Part shown: in pieces, positions 10,472 to 22,212 of the stretch
How positions within the stretch are numbered: the stretch's first letter is position 1
Layout of the letters: the number at the start of each line of letters is the position of its first letter
Assembly: GCA_900073065.1 (NCBI GenBank)
Contig: FJOG01000089.1
Span: 27,075-91,074, forward strand
Origin: Phialocephala subalpina
Taxonomy: Eukaryota > Ascomycota > Leotiomycetes > Helotiales > Mollisiaceae
DNA: 64,000 bases
Direction of reading: 5' to 3'
Program-made: the position numbers and the translations under genes
Notes under the pieces: model-generated
The model's input: only the letters and a program-made list of their open reading frames with translations
The model's database searches: none
Told to the model about the DNA's origin: nothing

Positions 10472-13215
10472 ATGGCAGGTTTCAAACATGTCTTTCTGTT
10501 TGTCTTTCTATCCTGCTTAATCTACAGAGCATCATCAATCTCTATTGAGGCAAACTCACCAAGGGCGAATGGCCTCCATGCTGGCAATGGCATCTCTACA
10601 ACACCTCGATTCTCATGGAGATTGGCGTCCACTTCTCGCAATGACTCTCAAACAGCCTACCAGATCCAGGTCGCCAACAGTGCTTCGGCTCTTTCGTCTC
10701 CAGACATGTGGGATAGTGGGAAAGTGTCGTCTAGCAGCACTTCTGCATCATATTCCAGAGTCACGCTAGTCTCTCGAGACATTGGATGGTGGCGTGTTCG
10801 GGTCTGGGACGCAAATGATACGACTTCTTCCTGGAGTTCCGTTACGACATTCGAACTCGGGCTCCTCAACTCGTCAGATTGGAATGCTACGTGGATAGCA
10901 AATACCAATTATGTTAGAGGGATTAATTCCTTGCCTATCTTTGCGAAGGTTTTTAACGTCACTTGTTCAGTGACAAAAGCCCGCCTCTACCTTCTCGGAC
11001 TCGGCCAACATGCAGCAATGATCAATGGTGTGGCCGTTTCAGATGCAGTCCTGGAGCCAGGATATTCAACGGTCGCCTCGACTCTCTTTTACAGCTCGTA
11101 CAATATCAGTGGCCTGATCTCGAAAGGTACGAACGTACTTGGAGTTGAACTAGGGAAAGGTGAATACGATCCAGAACCTGGTCTCTGGGGAAGGTACATG
11201 AAATACACAAAGGCGGCTCAGCAGCTGATGTTGATCTCTCAGCTTGAGTACACCTGCTCAACTGGAGAAATCGTCCACATTGGTTCAGATGGCAGTTGGC
11301 TTACCACCGTTGATGGACCCAGAATTGAGTCTTCGTGGTATGGAGGAGAGGAGTACGACGCCCGAAAGATTTTCGCCAATTATTCAATGGAGTCAGGCAA
11401 CCGAGCAGGATGGGTCACGGCCAACACCACTACCGGGCCGTTAGGTAAACTCGTCGGAACGTCATCGCCCCCGTTGAAGGTTGTGCAGACTATGACCGCC
11501 GCGGATCTCACACAGGTCAGTTCAATTTCTCCCTAGATATGGTCACATTCCTGATACTTCACGGTCATTAGGTTGGTACGCAGTGGGTATTTGACTTTGG
11601 TGTCAACTTTGCAGGCTGGTATACGTTCACTATGGATGGCACTGGCTTAGCTGGGACTCGGATAGTCTTTTACCCTGGGGAAAAGCTCACGTCTGCCGGC
11701 CTTGCCGACCAGTCAACAACTGGCTCCCCCATCTTTGACGCCTACACGATAGCCGGGAATAGCTTCGAGTCATACAGGCCTAAGTTCATGTACCATGGCT
11801 TCAGGTATCTCCATGTTAACGTCACTTGGACACCATTGGCCACGAATATGACCGGTCAGGTTATTCGCTCCAACACCGATGGCGTTGGTTCCACCTCTAC
11901 CAGCAACTCACTTTTCAATAGCATCCACAAAATCATTGATCGAGCTATTCAGAGCAACCTGTATTCGGTTTTGACCGATTGTCCCTACCGAGAGAAGTTG
12001 GGCTGGCTGGAAGAATCTCATCTTGTTTTGGATCCAGTAGCTAGGGGATACGACCTCCAGGCGTATGGTTATGCATTCGTTCAAAACATGGGAGACACTC
12101 AGACATCGACAGGTTTGGTCCCGGATATCAGCCCTGAATTCGTCGTCTTCAGCGGGGGTTTTCGGGATGACCCAAATTGGGGGAACACGATGATCCTGAT
12201 GCCTTATATACACTACCGGTACTACGGAGATATTGATCTCTTGTCCAAATACTACACAAACATGACAGCATATCTGAGCTATCTCACAACAAGTAAAGCC
12301 AGCAACTATCTTTTGAGCTACGGTCTTGGTGACTGGGTCACCACGGACTCTAGCACGCCGGTTGGGGTTACTGCAACCTTTGGATACCAGCAAGCGGCGG
12401 CCGGTCTGGCAGTGATTGCCGCGGGCCTTGGCAAGACATCCGATGCCGCGACCTATGAGACTTTGAATACCAACATCAAGAATGCGTTTCACACCAAGTA
12501 CTTCAACACCACTTCGAATGCAACCTACAGCTCAGGCTCTCAAGCATGCAACGCCATAGCACTTGATATGGGTGCTGTGCCTGCCGAATACGAGGCAGCT
12601 GTACTACAGACACTGGTTGACAGTCTCGTCCGCAACGGCTATCACATGACAGTCGGCGAAATTGCACTGCCGTCTTTATTCCGCGTCTTGCGAGCTTACA
12701 ATCGAAACGACATCATCTACAATATGATGAGTCTAACAACCAGCGTCAGTTATGGCTACCAAGTCACTCATGGTGCAACGTCGTTGTGGGAGCAATGGTC
12801 TGGTTCGGGTAGCAGCGGGAGCAGTCTGAATCACTTCATGCTTGGATATGGCGACAATTGGCTCCTGGAATTGAGTGGGCTGGCCCAGTCGAACAATTCG
12901 ATCGGATGGCAGACTATTGACTACAATCCTATTGTAGTCGGAGATTTGACCTCTGCGAGCTCTAGCTACAGAACACCGAGAGGGACCGCATCGGCTAGTT
13001 GGTCTTTGAGTGGCACGGCTTTGAATTATGTCATTACTGTGCCAGTTGGCGCCACGGGATTGGTGTACCTCAATCAATCTACCATCACTGAGAGCTCGAA
13101 ATCGATCACGGTTGGGTCAAATGGAATTTTGGGCTCGTCGACTAGCGCCAATATCACAACTATCATGGTTGGGTCAGGGACATATACTTTCAAGTCGATT
13201 CCGACGACTTCCTGA
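10472..13215 (+). CDS. secreted alpha-L-rhamnosidase, GH78
   Basis: The enzyme hydrolyses terminal alpha-L-rhamnose from plant glycosides or pectic side chains. I chose the ATG at 10472 because it starts a clear signal peptide (MAGFKHVFLFVFLSCLIYRA). One 56-bp intron (11516-11571, GTCAGT..CTGATAC..TAG) splits ADLTQ from VGTQWVFDFG in phase, giving about 895 residues. The N-terminal Fn3-like and lectin-like beta domains (ISTTPRFSWRL, GWWRVRVWDAND) precede the catalytic (alpha/alpha)6 barrel. DCPYREKLGWLEE has the acidic spacing of the family's active site, and the downstream Glu in GATSLWEQW matches the general base position. Many Asn-X-Ser/Thr sites fit secretion. No defects are visible. The stop sits about where foreign sequence begins (see 13203-13364). 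Confidence 0.93.
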
Positions 13216-13364
13216 AGGTGGATGGATTCAAGGCGAATTGGGAGCAGCAATTGAGGACCACGGAGAAGGCCAAGGCTATGTTTGAGGCCCAAGGAGTAGA
13301 CTTTGAAGAGTTCTGGGCAAGAATAGGTGGTATGCAAGGCATGCCAGGAATGGACGAAATGTAA
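13203..13364 (+). pseudogene. orphan C-terminal tail of an unidentified gene
   Basis: A frame different from the rhamnosidase reads DDFLKVDGFKANWEQQLRTT, then EKAKAMFEAQGVDFEEFWAR and IGGMQGMPGMDEM before a TAA at 13362-13364. It is amphipathic, charged and Met/Gly-rich at the end, like a real C-terminus, but it has no start and no upstream exon here. It is wedged between the rhamnosidase stop and the breakpoint of the truncated HET gene, about 9 bp away. I do not recognise its parent. Confidence 0.45.
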
Positions 13365-13372
13365 AGAACCAT

Positions 13373-15028
13373 GTGTCTCCAATGCGCGCGTTGCCAGACC
13401 ATAACGCATGCAGAGCTATGTAATACCATTATCACAAAGTAATGATGCGCTGACCATTTCGTGTCTTCGAGGGTTTTCAGATTGAGATAGAGACTTTCGA
13501 GTGAGCTCCATGCGAAGCTCTTGGTCCCGCACCAGACTGTGATTTGCTCTGCGTGGATGATTTCTTGGATGATCCACATCCGTCTCCAGTACGGCCTGTC
13601 ACAGAGCTCCCCGAGTGCTCTTCCTACCTTCTTGGTCCAGAGAGGGTGATATCCGGGGCCTTTGGCTCTAAGATTTTGTGCTCCTTTCTTTGCAACAAAA
13701 TCCATTGCCAAGCCACTGTTGTCGCCTTCGCGGCCAAGCCAGATATAGACGTCGGCGGCAGTTGCATATATTCGTTTCATTAGACCAACCTGATGGTTTC
13801 GCTCGTTGATATCAGATTGATTGATACAAATTGCGTCAATCCAGAATAACTTCGGTTTGTTGATGGTAGATTTCTGCAAGTGAAGAAACCACTAGAGATT
13901 CTCCCGGACGCTTATCGTGCCGCCGCCCTTCACTTTGATCTTCCTACAGTTTCTTTGCTCTCCCCAAGCATATGAGAGAGCAGTGTATTCTGGAAGCGCC
14001 GACAACTCGATGCAATGGAAGGTACCTTCGATGTCGGAGCTTTCTGTCCATGAATGCAGCTCAAACAGGCGGATTTGCTGGCTCGAGAAGTCCAAGGTCG
14101 AATAAGCAGACCCAGGGCTCGGGGAGTCTGCATTAGAAGTTATGTTGCAGTCAAAGACACGTCGTGTTTGTCCTGGGATCAAACGGGGGGCGACTTGGTT
14201 CTGCTGCTTCTGACGATTATCAATCCTTTCCCTCTCGTTAGAAACCCCCATGGCTCCCAGAACTATGAGATTGAGTGTTTCCGTTCTTTGATCGGCAGTC
14301 TTAGCAACCTCGCCCCAGACGTAAGCAAGTAGACGCAAACTCACTCCCAACCGGAAATTGTGAGGTAAAGAGTGGCCGGATTCCAGACTACAGCTCCCTA
14401 TACTGCAAGGAAACCTCTTCAAATGAGGTGGAGAGTGACCCTGCCATAAAATGCAATTTGCTTCAGTGCAATTAGGTTCGATATCCTTCAGCCTAAGAGA
14501 CTCCCGGAGGGGGTCACATCTGTGAGGTCTGCAATAATATGCAGTCACATGAGGCGAAGAGTATCCGGCCCAGAAAAGTCTGTTTGCTTCACGAACAGAA
14601 TATCCGGTGTACCCGCCTAGATCCTCCCACTCGGTGAGGAAGGCCGGATTATTATTGCGGGGAGGGAGGTCGTTTGCTAAATGTTTTTCGCGGGCGGGCA
14701 AAGTGATGGGCGCGACGTGCCCTTGAAAAGTGTCGAGTGGGGCAGGCTCGATGGGAGACAAGTCCTGATCGAAGTCGGGATAAGAGAGTGCATTGCATGA
14801 CGCACAACAAAAGCCCGGCAAATTCTCAGCTCCGGCCTCAGGAAAAGGGTCCACGAGATTATTAGGATCAAATCCGTGAGGGACGCCTGTGTCATCAATA
14901 TCGAAATTTGCAGGCGACAAATCGCGCTCATCGCATGGGCTCCTGCCGGTGGGCTCATCGCAAGCCCATCCAATATTTTCGCTAGAGCCCGAATCCTCGA
15001 CGAATAGCCTGCACCGGTTGGAGCTCAT
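13373..15028 (-). pseudogene. HET-domain gene, truncated and with a premature stop
   Basis: The ATG is at 15028. The first 240 residues are Cys/His-rich, including three related units (LFWAGYSSPH, LWQGHSPPHLKRFPC, LESGHSLPHNFR). The HET domain follows: IRLFELHSW, EYTALSYAWGEQRNC and ISVRENL, then an in-frame TAG at 13892-13894 before WFLHLQKS. The same frame goes on with KLFWIDAICINQSDINER, KRIYATAADVYIWLG and PYWRRMWIIQEI. TAG probably replaces TGG (Trp), a RIP-compatible change. Homology to long HET proteins continues to VMVWQRAHWRH and stops abruptly at about 13373, where unrelated sequence begins. The C-terminal half is therefore lost. Confidence 0.8.
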
Positions 15029-16293
15029 CTTGCGTATTTATCATAAAATAGAAGCCGTTGCTGGAAACGCAAAGAAAATAAGAAGAGTTTATTGTTCGAA
15101 GTCTATGGAAATGCGGGGTTAAAGCCTTACAATTTGAACTTTTCTGGTGGTGGCTATACAAAATTATCCACGTTGCTTTTATCGGTGAGCAAAAGAAGTA
15201 ATAATCTCAAGTAAAACCTTTGCTTTACTTGCGTATAAATTAATATTATTTTCGGGTATTTAAAAGAGAATTAATTTACGTTTATTAATTATTTAATATA
15301 AAAATTAATATAAATTCTTTTTATAAAAAATTATATAAAAAATAAAAATAAAATAATAAAGTCAAAAATTTATAAAAACTTATAAAATTTAAAAAAAATA
15401 AAATTTTTATTAATAAATTTATAATAATCGAAAGTATTTTTATAAAATAATTTAGAAATTATAAATTAAATTATTTTTTTAATTCTTCGATTTTATTTTT
15501 AATTTCTTTTTCATTTCATTAAATTAATAAAAAGAATATTATAATATTTTATTTTCCCTTTCGGATTTTTTCTTAACCTTTTTAACTTTTAGTAAGATTA
15601 ATGAAAAAAGCAAATAAATTAATATTATAAATCACCAAATATTAAAATATAAATTACTTAAAGAATTAAAAATATAAAATATTAAATCCATTATTATATC
15701 CTCAATCAAACCACGTAATATATTGCCTTACTATAGTATATTATGGCAAGGTAAAGCAAGGTAATATATCACGTGATTTGATAAGGATATATTAGGAGAT
15801 CTGGTATTTTGTATTCTTAATTCTTTAGGTAATTTATACTCTAATTAATTCTATTTATAATTAAATACTTGTTTATAATTCTTCTATAATATATATAAAT
15901 TTCTATCGTTTTATCGAACAAATAAATCGAAGTTCTAAATATTAATTAATATGAAAATAAGAAATAATTCGATTTTAGATTAATTATATATATATAAAAT
16001 ATTATTCACATTGAATCACGTGAAATGATTCCTCAAGTTCATTAAGTCTTTTGGAAAAAGTTATAATTCTAAATAAATGTTTCAATTATTTAAAAGGAGA
16101 TTTAATATCTTCAACGTATATACTTCTGTAAGAAATCATGTGCTATCGTAAAGCTGACAACGAATAGATCGAGGCGCAGTGCTACCTAAGCTTAATAAGG
16201 CTTCGAAAAAAAAGTCTGTCGAGGGGGCAAAAACGCCAATATCTTGTCTCTTGAAAATTTTTAAAGACAAGATCATTTTTGTTGCTACTTGAA
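15029..16293. repeat. AT-rich block, RIP-like
   Basis: From about 15200 to 16100 the sequence is mostly A and T with no frame of any length, as expected of heavily RIP-mutated repeats. It contains the inverted repeat listed at 15683-15805. The last 200 bp should hold the promoter of the STAND gene. Confidence 0.7.
15683..15805. repeat. CACGTG-containing inverted repeat, shared with 23743-23840
   Basis: The right arm (GGTAATATATCACGTGATTT, then GATAAGGATATATTAGGAGA) is matched in inverse by the left arm around AATCAAACCACGTAATATAT. The right arm and the sequence after it recur at about 23743-23840. This looks like a decayed small transposon family. Confidence 0.6.
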
Positions 16294-19200
16294 ATGGCAG
16301 ATCCTTTGAGCATCACAGGCAGTATTATTGCTGTTTTGCAAGCTTCATCAACCGTCATCGGTTATCTGAAGGACGTGAAAGGTGGGGCCAGCGACAGGCT
16401 TCGAGTCCTCGATGAAGTTCGGAACTCGATCTGCCTTCTAGAAATACTCAAGGACCGAGCCGAAGATGCGGAGCTTCGAGAAACATGGGGAAGTGTCATT
16501 GTGTCGCTAGATGCTCCTGGTGGACCTTTGACTCAATTCAAGGAGACTTTGGATCTCTTAGCGGGCAAATTGGTGCTGGCTGGGAGAATCAAGCAAGCTG
16601 TGAACACCTTGAAGTGGCCTTTTGAGAAACTGGAAATTGCTGCTATCTTGAGTATTCTGGAGCGCCAGAAGTCATTGTTCAACCTTGCTATCCAACTCGA
16701 TCATATGTAGGGCGTACCCCTCGCCAGGTCCGTCTCATCAGCTTACATGGAACAGTAAACTTTCGTAGGCAATACGTGCCAATGTAAAATCGCTGCATGA
16801 AGGGTTTAGTCGCTTGGAACTCCACCAAGAAAGTATGTCTCAATACCTAGGGAGCAAGGCTCATTCACTGAAATCATGTTCAAGGTCAACAGCAAAATGC
16901 AACGGATCTCAGGCGCAACGATGTGATCTCCTGGCTATCTCCGCTGAACTTTCGAATTAAGCATACTGACGTTTTGAATCGATGGCAAGAGGGAACTGGT
17001 CAGTGGTTTCTAAACTCAACCGAGTTTCAAAATTAGCTCCAAGCCGAGAATCAAACATTGTGGTGTCCCGGAATTCGTAAGTCCATGACTACCTCTCATA
17101 TCAAAGTGCTGACTACAAATAAGCGGGTGCTGGCAAGACTGTGCTAGCGTGAGTACTGCGACTAGCTCGCAAGTTTTTCATCGCTGATCATGTTTCTGGT
17201 TCAACTATTATTGACTATCTTGAAACCAAGTACCAAGCCTCAGACATCCCTATAGCATTCTTGTACTTTGACTACAAGAAAGAAAACGAGCAAGTCATTG
17301 AAGACCTCCTCCTTTCCATCATTAGACAGATCACTCAGAGTCAAGAAGTCATACCTCTCGAAGTCCAGAAAATGTACGAAGATCATAAGCGACGAGGAAC
17401 CCGTCCACGCCTTGTGGAATGTTCTAATGTTCTACATTTGGTAGCCGCCAAGCTCTCTAGATTATATCTCGTTATTGACGCACTCGACGAGTGTAAGGAT
17501 GCAGACGGCACAAGAGCGAAATTGGTTTCTGAATTGCAGAGATTGCCTGCATCAGCTCATATGCTGGTGACTTCTAGATTCACTTCGGATCTGGAGCAAT
17601 CTTTCTCCCAGAATATTCTGCTGGAAATACGAGCTAGAGATGAGGATATCACAACATATCTAAGGAGTCGTATGATCCAAGAGGCAAGGTTGAGCAAGCA
17701 TCTCCAAGCTGAACCGGGATTGTCAGATGAAATTATCGCTGCCATCCTCGAGAGAGTGCAAGGCATGTAAGTTTTAATTAACTTTAGACTCTGATAAGCT
17801 AAATTGACTGACAACTAGCTTAGGTTCCTCCTGGCTCAACTTCACATCGACTCCTTGGCGAGAAACAAAGCCTAAAGGCTCTCCGCCTGGCCTTGCGGGC
17901 ACTTCCTCGGAGTCTGGATGATACCTATGCCGATGCCTTGGACCGGATCAGTCGGCAGGATGCTGATGACGTTCAAGTAGCGAAGAAAGTGCTGTCATGG
18001 ATCTCATTCGCAAAACGCCCCTTGTCTGTCGTCGAAATCCAGCATGTAATAGCTACCGAAGAGCTTGAATCTCACCAGACTGATCTCGAAGATGACGCCA
18101 TACCCGACGAAGATGTCTTGACGGCCGTTTGTGTTGGTTTGGTGGCTATCGACAAAGAGAGTGGTACAATACGTCTAGTTCATTATACTACTCAGGACTA
18201 TTTTCACCGCTTTCGAGTCTCAATTTTCCCGGATTCCAACACGACCATTGCCCGCACTTGCATCAAGTATCTATGACTTCAAGGATTTTCATCGGGGGTC
18301 TGCTGCAATGATCAAGCTCTTGAAGAACGTTTTCAACATTTTCCATTTCTTCGATATGCCGCCCAGCATTGGGGAAACCATGCTCGTGGTACTTTGGATA
18401 CAGCAGACACGGTGCTAGTGATTGCCTTCTTGAAGGACAGGAAAGCGGTAGCAACCGCCATCCAAGGCAGATGGGTGCCTGAGCATCGCTACTCGGACTG
18501 GAGTGAGCATTATCCACGCGAAGCTCCGAAGTTAGTTTATGCCGCTACCTTTGGTTTATCCGCCTCTGTCTCGTATCTCTTAGACGAAGGTTCCGAGATA
18601 GAGGGGACAGGAAGTGATAATCAGAAAGCATTGATTACTGCGTCAAGAAATGGTCATGCCAACGTTGTCGCCGAGCTTCTTGAGAGAGCCGCCAATATTT
18701 ACGCAAAGGATCTTGGCGGAGAGACAGCACTTGCTGCAGCAGCTGCACATGGCCATGGGCTCGTAGTTGACCAGTTAATTACGGCTGGATCTAATATCAA
18801 TTCTCTAGCAAGTGAAAGCTGGACACCTCTTATGGCGGCTGCAGGTAACGGATACCACACAACCGTTGAGAAACTTCTAGCTGCTGGTGAAAATATGCTC
18901 TGGCAATCCTCTAACGGCGAATCAGCAGTTGGACTTTCAATCCGTGGTGGTCACAAGGAAGTCCTCAGGGCGTTGCTTATCGCAGGAGGTAGAAGTCTTT
19001 TCCAGACCTCTGAAGCTCGCACGACATTGGCCCAGGTCAGAAATCGAGGTGACGAAGACCTTGTACGGGAGATATCAACTCACCTACCAGACATTTCTTC
19101 GCAGCTGCCATTCTCTGTCCCGGCGCTTCTCAGAGATGACAATAGAGACCTCTACCTCGATGAAAATGGCAAGCCTGTGAAACAAGGAGCCGCAAAACCC

Positions 19201-20363
19201 GCAATCACGTCCGTGAATCCTTCTAAGGCAAATAATTTCAACTTGTTTAAAACACATTATGTTTTGGGCGAGAAGATTGGGAAAGGTCATTTTGCCGAAG
19301 TGTTTATTTGTCGGCATAGAGCAAGCGGATTGCGATACTGCGCGAAAGTTTACTTGAAGGGCGTTGAACACAACCACCCTGAACGCGAATTCGGACTGAT
19401 GAACATGTTGCATCACCCAAATATTGTCTCGACAAAGGACTTCTTCCTTGGAGACGACAAAGCGTACATGGTAACTGAATTAGCTCCAGGAGGGGACTTG
19501 TTTAATTTAATTGTCGATAAGAAAAATCTCTTCGAAATTGAAGCGAGAGAAGTCTTTGCCCAGCTCTTTGACGCTATTAAATAATTGGTATGTTGATTGC
19601 GATACCTATTGTTTCAGCTAACGAATGCGTAGCACAACCTGAAGATTGTCCATCGTGATATCAAACCAGAGAATATCCTGCTCATGGATCATAATGACTT
19701 GAGAATTCAATTGTGTGATTTCGGGATCTCTAGATCCCTAGCAAATGAAGAGCCTGATAGCCAAGGCAATATCTGTACGACAACTTTGTAAGTATCAACC
19801 TTTGAACAGAACCATATTTGGTATGTTAGCTAACTGCAAGTAAAGGTGCGGCTCTCCAAGCTCTAAGTCCTCTACTTGGCGTGGCCGATTCGAGCCCGAG
19901 ACCAATGCTTATTTGGCTTATAGACGCTGCACCAGAGATACTTGAAGATTATAAGCATCGTCGCTATAGTCATTCTGTTGACATCTGGTCCGCAGGTGTA
20001 GTGCTGTACATCTGTCTGTGTGGATTTCCTCCCTTCAGCGACGAACTGAATAACAAAGATAATCTATATACTTTGACTCAACAAATAAAGCTGGGTAGAT
20101 TCGATTACCTATCTCTATATTGGGATAGTGTGGGAGATCTAGCACTAGATCTTATTGATCGCATGCTGACCGTCGATGTGGAGAAGCGATACGTAGTTGA
20201 AGATTGTTTGGGGCATCTGTGGATGACAGGAAAACTTCATTATACTGATATTTCTTCTCTCGAAAATGGTGGGCGGATAGAAGGAGAATCTACACCTATC
20301 GCTCAAACGGCCTCTTATCCGACGAATCCCCCAACAATTGAAACTGCCAATGTATCGCTGTAA
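16294..20363 (+). pseudogene. STAND/NLR-type gene: N-terminal domain, NACHT, ankyrin repeats, Ser/Thr kinase (broken)
   Basis: The start is MADPLSITGSIIAVLQASST, the fungal STAND N-terminal (Helo-like) domain. Introns at 16707-16755, 16833-16884 and 17077-17123 splice in phase. NACHT follows: RWQEGTGQWF, TLWCPGI joined to PGAGKTVLA (P-loop), and Walker B LYLVIDALDEC. Next come four or five ankyrin repeats (ALITASRNGHANVVAELLER, ETALAAAAAHGHGLVVDQLI, WTPLMAAAGNGYHTTVEKLL). A CAMK/Rad53-like kinase ends the protein: [43 protein letters not shown]. Lesions are TAG at 16766-16768 and 17034-17036, a frameshift near 17870, TGA at 18274-18276, TAA at 19582-19584, and a lost splice donor at about 19865. 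The intron after TVLA near 17149 is unresolved. The intact protein would have been a cytosolic receptor linking NTP-driven oligomerisation to phosphorylation, which is inference. Confidence 0.85.
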
Positions 20364-21130
20364 TCGCCAAATCCCCCAGAAGTATATATCCGATGGTCCG
20401 AAAGCCCTAACCGCAAGGCCAGCGGTATTTAGCGCCGAATACCGGCCAGTCTAGGATTCTGCCCAGGCGAGATCGCGTTGGGGGCCGAAATAAAGGTTCC
20501 AAATACCCAAGAGTATTCTTTATTCATGGGGCCTTACTCTCTTATATAGATACTGTGGCGGGGCGGTCTGTTCTGCTTCAAAAATCCCTATTTGTAGTAG
20601 TAATTTCGGAGGTTTGTGCTAGCCACGTGTCCTCCAGTACATAAGGAGCCTTCTGCTCTCTGAGAAACAACAACAACCTTCTGCCACTCCCTTTTGCTGG
20701 CCCTACTACGTATGACGAATAATTATGAGAGCGAAGTCAAGTATTTGCCAAAGCCTATGAGATTACTATAATCATGCATGTTTGGGTGGTTTTTCTCTAG
20801 AAGAGCCACTGCCCTTCCATAATACTCTTGACTTTTTGGTGGGGGCGCCCTTCCACGTGATTAAAACAATTCCAATTAGAGAAAATATTATTAAAATAAT
20901 TTATTTTGAGTTTAATATTATAATATAATAAATAATAAATAAATTTTTTTTGGCTTTTTAAAATCTTATAAACGATTTTATTACTATAAAATCTTTAATA
21001 AATTATAAAAATTATATTATAATTATTTTTTTACAAAATTCTTTAATTTTAATTCTACCGGCGTGATATACAAGGTTCCATTCAATAGGCGATCCAAATA
21101 CTGCCTAAATTATGAGTTGAATTGTATTTA
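20364..21130. other. intergenic, AT-rich towards the right
   Basis: The first 500 bp are of normal composition with no supported gene. From 20880 the sequence turns into an AT-rich RIP-like tract that cuts off the neighbouring regulator fragment. Confidence 0.4.
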
Positions 21131-21806
21131 CTATTTCGAAGTAGAACCTACTTCAATATAATAGAGAATTGCAATTGCAAACAAAGTTTCCATAGAGTAA
21201 CATTTAATCGGATCTTCCAAAGCCTGGCGAAGACTTTTGATCGCCTGAAGGTAAGCTTCCGCATCTATCCAGGTGGATCGACAGCGATCATGCAGCGTTG
21301 CCGCATGCACAGAAGTCATGAGGCCTATAGAATGATCTAGGGCAGCCAACAATTCTATTCTCTGTGGCACCAAAATCAACCATTTCCCGATCAAATGCAT
21401 TTGGAACCCGGATTGCCCCTGCTCAAACGACGCTACTGGCTGGAAAGACTGTCTCTCCCTTGACGTTAGTGAAGGTTCGGAGCCAATTGTTAATGCTTTT
21501 ATTGCACCAGCCCGGTGCCATTTCTGGAAGAGCTTGCCGTCATTGGTGAATCTCCCTGTAGTGAATGTATATGCACGTTTCGGCGTGGCTAGAGTTGCAT
21601 GCCGGTTTGCAGCAGGTTGGCCAGATTGAGACATCGGCTTTCCATTGACAAACTGAAACTTGCTAGGGTAAGAACACTCGCGACTAGTTCTTTTACATTG
21701 GTCACGTATAGGACTGTTCTCATCACACTGCACACGAGATTAATGACGATTATCTCGTTATCGTATGGGATGGAAAACCGAACTTTGATCTTTCTTTTTC
21801 GGCGGA
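21131..21806 (-). pseudogene. Zn2Cys6 transcription factor fragment
   Basis: At the right end, RRKRKIK at 21786-21806 looks like the middle of a binuclear zinc cluster, followed after a probable intron by CDENSPIRDQCKRTSREC (the last cysteines). The first two cysteines are absent, because a dispersed repeat starts at this point (21800). The rest carries a fungal_trans-like stretch: GKWLILVPQRIELLAALDHS, then WIDAEAYLQAIKSLRQALED and CYSMETLFAIAILYYIEVG. It stops at 21131, where AT-rich sequence begins. Both ends are lost, so no function remains. Confidence 0.65.
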
Positions 21807-22212
21807 GATTAAAATAAAACCAGCGAAAGAAAAAATTAATCTTAAGTCTATAAATAGCTCGAACTCGCATTAAGCGAATAGTTTATTTTAGTTAGTCTTT
21901 TTCCTTTTTCAAATACTCTTCGATTATCTTTCAAAAATTATAAAAAGGATTTAATAAAAATTATTAATATTTATATTAAATAAATTATATTTAATTCTTT
22001 TTTCTTAATTAGAATATTATTTTTGTGTTTTAAAAGTAAATTATATATAATAACTAATTAGCGTTTAATAAAATGTTATTTTATTATTATATAAAGCGAG
22101 TTTTTAAATAATAATATAATAAAAATTTTTATTATCTTTTTAAGAACCTTAAGAAATTTGAGGTCTTTGAAAATAGTGTAAAGCGAAAGGGCTCTACTTG
22201 CGTCTCTCTAAT
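21800..22212. repeat. dispersed repeat, AT-shifted copy
   Basis: This 410-bp stretch matches 46535-46945 over its whole length, from GGAGATTAAAA to TTGCGTCTCTCTAATC. Differences are mainly C-to-T and G-to-A here, so this copy is the more RIP-mutated one. Key shared string: AGCTCGAACTCGCATTAAGC. No coding capacity was seen. Confidence 0.8.
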
